DNA of 64,000 nucleotides. Source: Yoonia sp. G8-12. Lineage in GTDB: Bacteria > Pseudomonadota > Alphaproteobacteria > Rhodobacterales > Rhodobacteraceae. Below the pieces are notes generated by a model. It saw nothing but the letters and a program-made list of their open reading frames with translations, did no database searches and had not been told where the DNA came from. Below are positions 60,623 to 64,000 of the stretch, piece after piece. Both the position numbers and the translations under genes were made by a program. Within the stretch, counting starts at the first letter, position 1. Each line of letters begins with the position of its first letter. The stretch covers positions 2,976,001 through 3,040,000 of the forward strand of contig NZ_CP151762.1 of assembly GCF_038443675.1 (NCBI RefSeq). The letters are read 5' to 3'.

Positions 60623-63600
60623 AACGGTTTTTAATCATATCCGCGCTTTGCGCAGCCCCTTTTGTTGCTTCAGCGCAAGAGGATGATGACGAGGGTTATC
60701 TGGCAGGGCTGATCGAGGACAACCTGTCTGGCGTAAGCCGGCAAGTGGACATTCAGGGGTTTGAGGGCGCGCTGAGCTCTGAGGCATCCATTGATGTGCT
60801 GACGATTGCGGATGCCGATGGCGTCTGGCTGACGCTGGAAGACATCGTACTGAACTGGAGCAGGACAGCGCTGCTGCGCGGCGTGATCGACGTGCGCGAG
60901 TTGAGTGCAGCGCGGATCATCGTGGCACGCCCGCCTTTGTCCGAAGACACAGGCCCCGCGCCCGAAGCCCAGCCGTTTTCCTTGCCGGAATTGCCGGTCA
61001 GCGTGTCCTTGGACCAGTTGCGCATCGACAGTGTAGAGCTGGGCGAGGCGTTTCTGGGCGAGCCGATCACGGTGGCGCTGAACGGGTCTGCGCAACTGGC
61101 CGATGGTGAAGGAACCATCAGTCTGAACGCCGAGCGGTTGGGTGACAAGTCCGGTGCCTTTGAAATCAACGGCAGTTTTGTCAATGAAACCCGTTTGCTT
61201 GACCTGTTCCTGAACCTTGATGAAGGGCCGGACGGTATTGTGGCGCGGCTGATTGATCTGCCGGGTAGACCGGCCGTCAAGCTTGAGGTCGCGGGTGCGG
61301 CCCCGTTGGATGATTATGCGGCCACTTTGGCGATTGCGACGGACGGTCAGGACCGACTGACGGGCAACTTTGGTCTGACCAGTGCCGAGGACGAGCGGCG
61401 TATTTCGCTTGATATCGGCGGTGACATCAGCCCGTTGTTTGTGCCTGAATATCAAGGGTTCTTTGGGAATGATGCCACCCTCTCTGCGCAGGTCGTGCAG
61501 GCGGCAGACGGACGCATTGATGTGCAGCAGCTCGCGCTGGATGCCGGGCGCGTCGCGCTGAACGGTGCGGTGCAGATCGGCAGCGCGGGCTGGCCCTCGT
61601 TGATTGATCTGACCGGGGGGATCACCCCCTTGGGCGATGAGCCTGTCCTTTTGCCGCTGAGTGGTCCGCGGACCTTTGTGGACGGGATGGATTTGGCCAT
61701 CACCTATGACGGGGCAGTCGCGGATACATGGCGCGCTGATATCAGCGTGCAGGGTCTGGACCGCCCCGGTCTTGGGGTCGAGACGCTGCGCCTGCAAGGC
61801 GGGGGATTGCTGCGCTCAGGCGAAGGCCCGCAACAGGGATTGATCACAGCAGAGCTTGAGTACGGTGCAACCGGCGTACAATTGGACGATGCCGGTGCTG
61901 CGCAAGCCTTTGGCGATGAAATTGGCGGCGTGTTTCGTGCCTCGCGCGTTGAGGGCGACCCGACCGAGATTTCGCGCCTGACCCTCAGTGGTGCCGGTCT
62001 GGAAGCGCAGGTGCAGGCGACGATTGAGGGCCCGAGCGCCGGGTTCCGCACCAACGCCACGATGAATGTCGGTATCGCAGGGCTGGGGCGCTTTTCCACG
62101 CTTGCGGGGCGCGATATCGGGGGTGGTGCCGAACTCGCGGTGCTGGCGAACATGACGCCGTTGGACGGTCTATTCAATTTCGTGATGTCGGGCGAAACCG
62201 ATAATCTGTCCGTCGGCATTCCCGAGGCTGACCGCATTCTGGCAGGCACAGGTACTTTTGCGGCAACTGCAGTGCGCGACAACGATGGCACACGGCTTGA
62301 GGGTGCGCGCGTCGATACAGATGCGGCAAACGTCCGCGCCAGTGCCGCGTTGACCAATGACGGGGCGGATGCGCGGTTCAATGCCAGCCTGCGCGATGTG
62401 GCTTTGGTGTTGCCTGCGTTATCAGGACCGGCCTCTGTGGCGGGCGACGTTACACAGCGGGCAGATGGCACAATTGAATTTGCCCTCAATGGCACCGGCC
62501 CTGCCGCGACATTTGAAACAAGCGGCACCGTTAATCCCGCCGAAACAGGGCAGACCATCAATGCGGCCCTTTCCGCCGGGATTAGTGATTTGACACGCTA
62601 CGCCGGTCTGGCGGGGCGGCCCTTGTCCGGTGCTTTGTCGGTTGACGGTAATGGTGTCCTGCTAGCGGATGGACAGCGGTTTGACGTGGATGTGCGCGGT
62701 GAAACCCGCGATCTGGTGACGGGTGTTGCGCGCGTTGATCCTTTGCTGAGCGGTGAGGGCAGTTTCACAGCAGCGCTTTCGCATGTGGGTGACGGCCGGT
62801 TCGCGATCAGTGACTTGCTGGTTCAGACACCTGCAATGTCTTTGCGCGGTGATGCAGATGTTTCGCTAGAGGGCTCAAATACAGCAGATCTTTTGTTCCG
62901 CATCAATGATGCCGCAGTGCTTGACCCAAGCCTGAGCGGGCCGATCACGGTTGATCTTGATGCGGTGCCAGCAGCGCTTGATGCGACGGACGTGGCATTG
63001 CGCGCCTTTGGCCCCGGCACAAATGTTGGTTTGAACGCAACGGTGGCTTCACCCCAAAATGCGCGCGAAGTGACGGGTGATTTGAACCTACAGATCGAGA
63101 GCCTTGCTGCCTTTGCCACGCTGATCGGCCAACCTGTGGCAGGCAGTGTCGATCTGACGGCATCGGGAAGCCTGTTGCCTGATCTGAGCCGATTTGACAC
63201 CCAAGTGAACCTGCGCAGTGAAGAGCTCCGCATTGGTAATCCGACTGCTGACGCGCTCTTGGCGGGGACGGGCCGGATTAATGCGACGATTGCCTTTGAA
63301 GATGAAATTTTGGCGGTGCGCACTTTGGAGGTGTCCACGCGCGAGTTGTCGGTTGTGGGGGCGCTGAACGGGGCCGCCGGTTTTGGGCAGGGGCGCTTCA
63401 ACGCCAGTTTGCGAGATGTCGGCGTTCTGACTGATCAGATCAGCGGGCCTATTCGCGCGCGCGGAGCGGCGTCGCTGGATGAGAACGGCACATGGGGTAT
63501 TGATGCGACGGGCACCGGCCCGGGCGGGCTTGCGGCGCAGATCGTGGGCGATGTGACACAAGAGGGCAATCTGGCGATCAATGTTGATGGCAGCGCGCCT

Positions 63601-64000
63601 TTGGCTTTGGCGAATACGGCGATTGATCCGCGCCGTCTGAGCGGGCTTGCGAACTTTGATCTGAGCGTGAATGGCCCGCCTGCGCTCTCTTCTCTGAGCG
63701 GGCAAGTGACCTTCTCGGATGGCCGTTTGGCGGCACCAACATTGGGCGAGGCGCTGACCGACATTGCTGGTGGAATCCGCTTGTCGAACGGCAACGCGCA
63801 GATTGATTTGAACACCCGTGTTGAAAGTGGTGGCAGTATCGCGATCAGCGGGCCTGTTGCGCTGACGGGGGCCAATCAGGCCGATATCACCGTGGCATTG
63901 AACAACGTGGTCTTGCAGGACCCCGAGCTTTATTCGTCGCAGATTGCCGGTTCGATCAACCTGAACGGGCCGCTGCAAGGTGGGGCACGGATTTTGGGAC
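60619..64000 (+). CDS. tamB: Translocation and assembly module inner-membrane protein TamB, 3' end outside window
   Basis: TamB is a long beta-helical protein spanning the periplasm and partnering TamA. It starts at TTG 60619 inside the tamA stop (TTGA). The leader MKRFLIISALCAAPFVASAQ is followed by LAGLIEDNLSGVSRQVDIQG, the usual N-terminus. The frame is open for 1127 codons to the window edge, with the repetitive alternating beta pattern of AsmA-like proteins. No frameshift is seen, and the C-terminal DUF490 domain lies beyond the window. Long minus-strand open frames here are shadows. Confidence 0.92.
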   Translation, partial: MKRFLIISALCAAPFVASAQEDDDEGYLAGLIEDNLSGVSRQVDIQGFEGALSSEASIDVLTIADADGVWLTLEDIVLNWSRTALLRGVIDVRELSAARIIVARPPLSEDTGPAPEAQPFSLPELPVSVSLDQLRIDSVELGEAFLGEPITVALNGSAQLADGEGTISLNAERLGDKSGAFEINGSFVNETRLLDLFLNLDEGPDGIVARLIDLPGRPAVKLEVAGAAPLDDYAATLAIATDGQDRLTGNFGLTSAEDERRISLDIGGDISPLFVPEYQGFFGNDATLSAQVVQAADGRIDVQQLALDAGRVALNGAVQIGSAGWPSLIDLTGGITPLGDEPVLLPLSGPRTFVDGMDLAITYDGAVADTWRADISVQGLDRPGLGVETLRLQGGGLLRSGEGPQQGLITAELEYGATGVQLDDAGAAQAFGDEIGGVFRASRVEGDPTEISRLTLSGAGLEAQVQATIEGPSAGFRTNATMNVGIAGLGRFSTLAGRDIGGGAELAVLANMTPLDGLFNFVMSGETDNLSVGIPEADRILAGTGTFAATAVRDNDGTRLEGARVDTDAANVRASAALTNDGADARFNASLRDVALVLPALSGPASVAGDVTQRADGTIEFALNGTGPAATFETSGTVNPAETGQTINAALSAGISDLTRYAGLAGRPLSGALSVDGNGVLLADGQRFDVDVRGETRDLVTGVARVDPLLSGEGSFTAALSHVGDGRFAISDLLVQTPAMSLRGDADVSLEGSNTADLLFRINDAAVLDPSLSGPITVDLDAVPAALDATDVALRAFGPGTNVGLNATVASPQNAREVTGDLNLQIESLAAFATLIGQPVAGSVDLTASGSLLPDLSRFDTQVNLRSEELRIGNPTADALLAGTGRINATIAFEDEILAVRTLEVSTRELSVVGALNGAAGFGQGRFNASLRDVGVLTDQISGPIRARGAASLDENGTWGIDATGTGPGGLAAQIVGDVTQEGNLAINVDGSAPLALANTAIDPRRLSGLANFDLSVNGPPALSSLSGQVTFSDGRLAAPTLGEALTDIAGGIRLSNGNAQIDLNTRVESGGSIAISGPVALTGANQADITVALNNVVLQDPELYSSQIAGSINLNGPLQGGARILG

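Noticed and set aside
60670..63978. Several long minus-strand open frames opposite tamB
   Set aside because: tamB is continuous on the plus strand with a signal peptide and overlap with tamA; the antisense frames have arginine/proline-rich shadow composition.

Overview
The window is chromosomal DNA from an alphaproteobacterium of the order Rhodobacterales, most likely the Roseobacter group. The evidence is the F1-only ATP synthase operon (atpHAGDC without the Fo genes), an RpoE-ChrR pair with its promoter pattern, the gene order purH-lspA-DUF3035-M16-M16-mutL-rmuC, and many clade-typical families (DUF1674, DUF2161, DUF2793, TIGR01459, TIGR01620). It is densely packed, mostly housekeeping, and has many 4-base ATGA/GTGA overlaps. 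I saw no tRNA, rRNA, insertion sequence, prophage or CRISPR array.

Layout. 1-5600: end of lpxK, a broken CaiB/BaiF CoA-transferase gene, a DsbA-like thiol oxidoreductase, dciA, mutY and a lone alkane hydroxylase gene alkB. 5600-11700: rpoE-chrR, divergent from a five-gene operon (FAD oxidoreductase, DUF1365, MFS transporter, DUF3833, SDR). Two back-to-back promoters with the same TGATCC-N18-TAAYA form (Y = C or T) lie between them, so the locus looks like a self-regulated singlet-oxygen/membrane-lipid stress unit. 11700-26600: phosphate transporter, Nudix, SDR, rmuC, mutL, two M16 peptidase-like proteins, DUF3035 lipoprotein, lspA, purH, heparinase-like protein, RsmB-type methyltransferase and a small DUF1674 gene. 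26600-37500: polysaccharide export lipoprotein, RTX calcium-binding protein, DUF2793 protein, the F1 ATP synthase operon, a surface lipoprotein and an H-type lectin. 37400-46700: prs, a chromene-carboxylate isomerase-like protein, alpha/beta hydrolase, threonine aldolase, YcgN, ribF, MaoC, HAD hydrolase, Mn-pyrophosphatase, DUF2161 nuclease-fold protein and TraB/GumN. 46700-53400: a very large cyclase/ATPase protein overlapping a Crp-type regulator, then enoyl-CoA hydratase and acyl-CoA synthetase behind a strong palindrome. 53400-64000: a two-component system, the TIGR01620/YcjX pair, truA, tamA and the first third or more of tamB.

The most striking cross-cutting observation is that seven genes (CaiB/BaiF, rmuC, the surface lipoprotein, DUF2161, the cyclase, the histidine kinase, TIGR01620) each carry exactly one frameshift, and each lies in a homopolymer of 5-7 identical bases. 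In six, adding one base to the run restores a full family-length protein; in the seventh, adding two (or removing one) does. This is the signature of systematic homopolymer under-calling in the assembly, or less likely of a mismatch-repair-deficient lineage. These genes are listed as pseudogenes for this sequence, but most are probably intact in the organism.

Functional names come from recognising protein motifs by eye; no database search was run.
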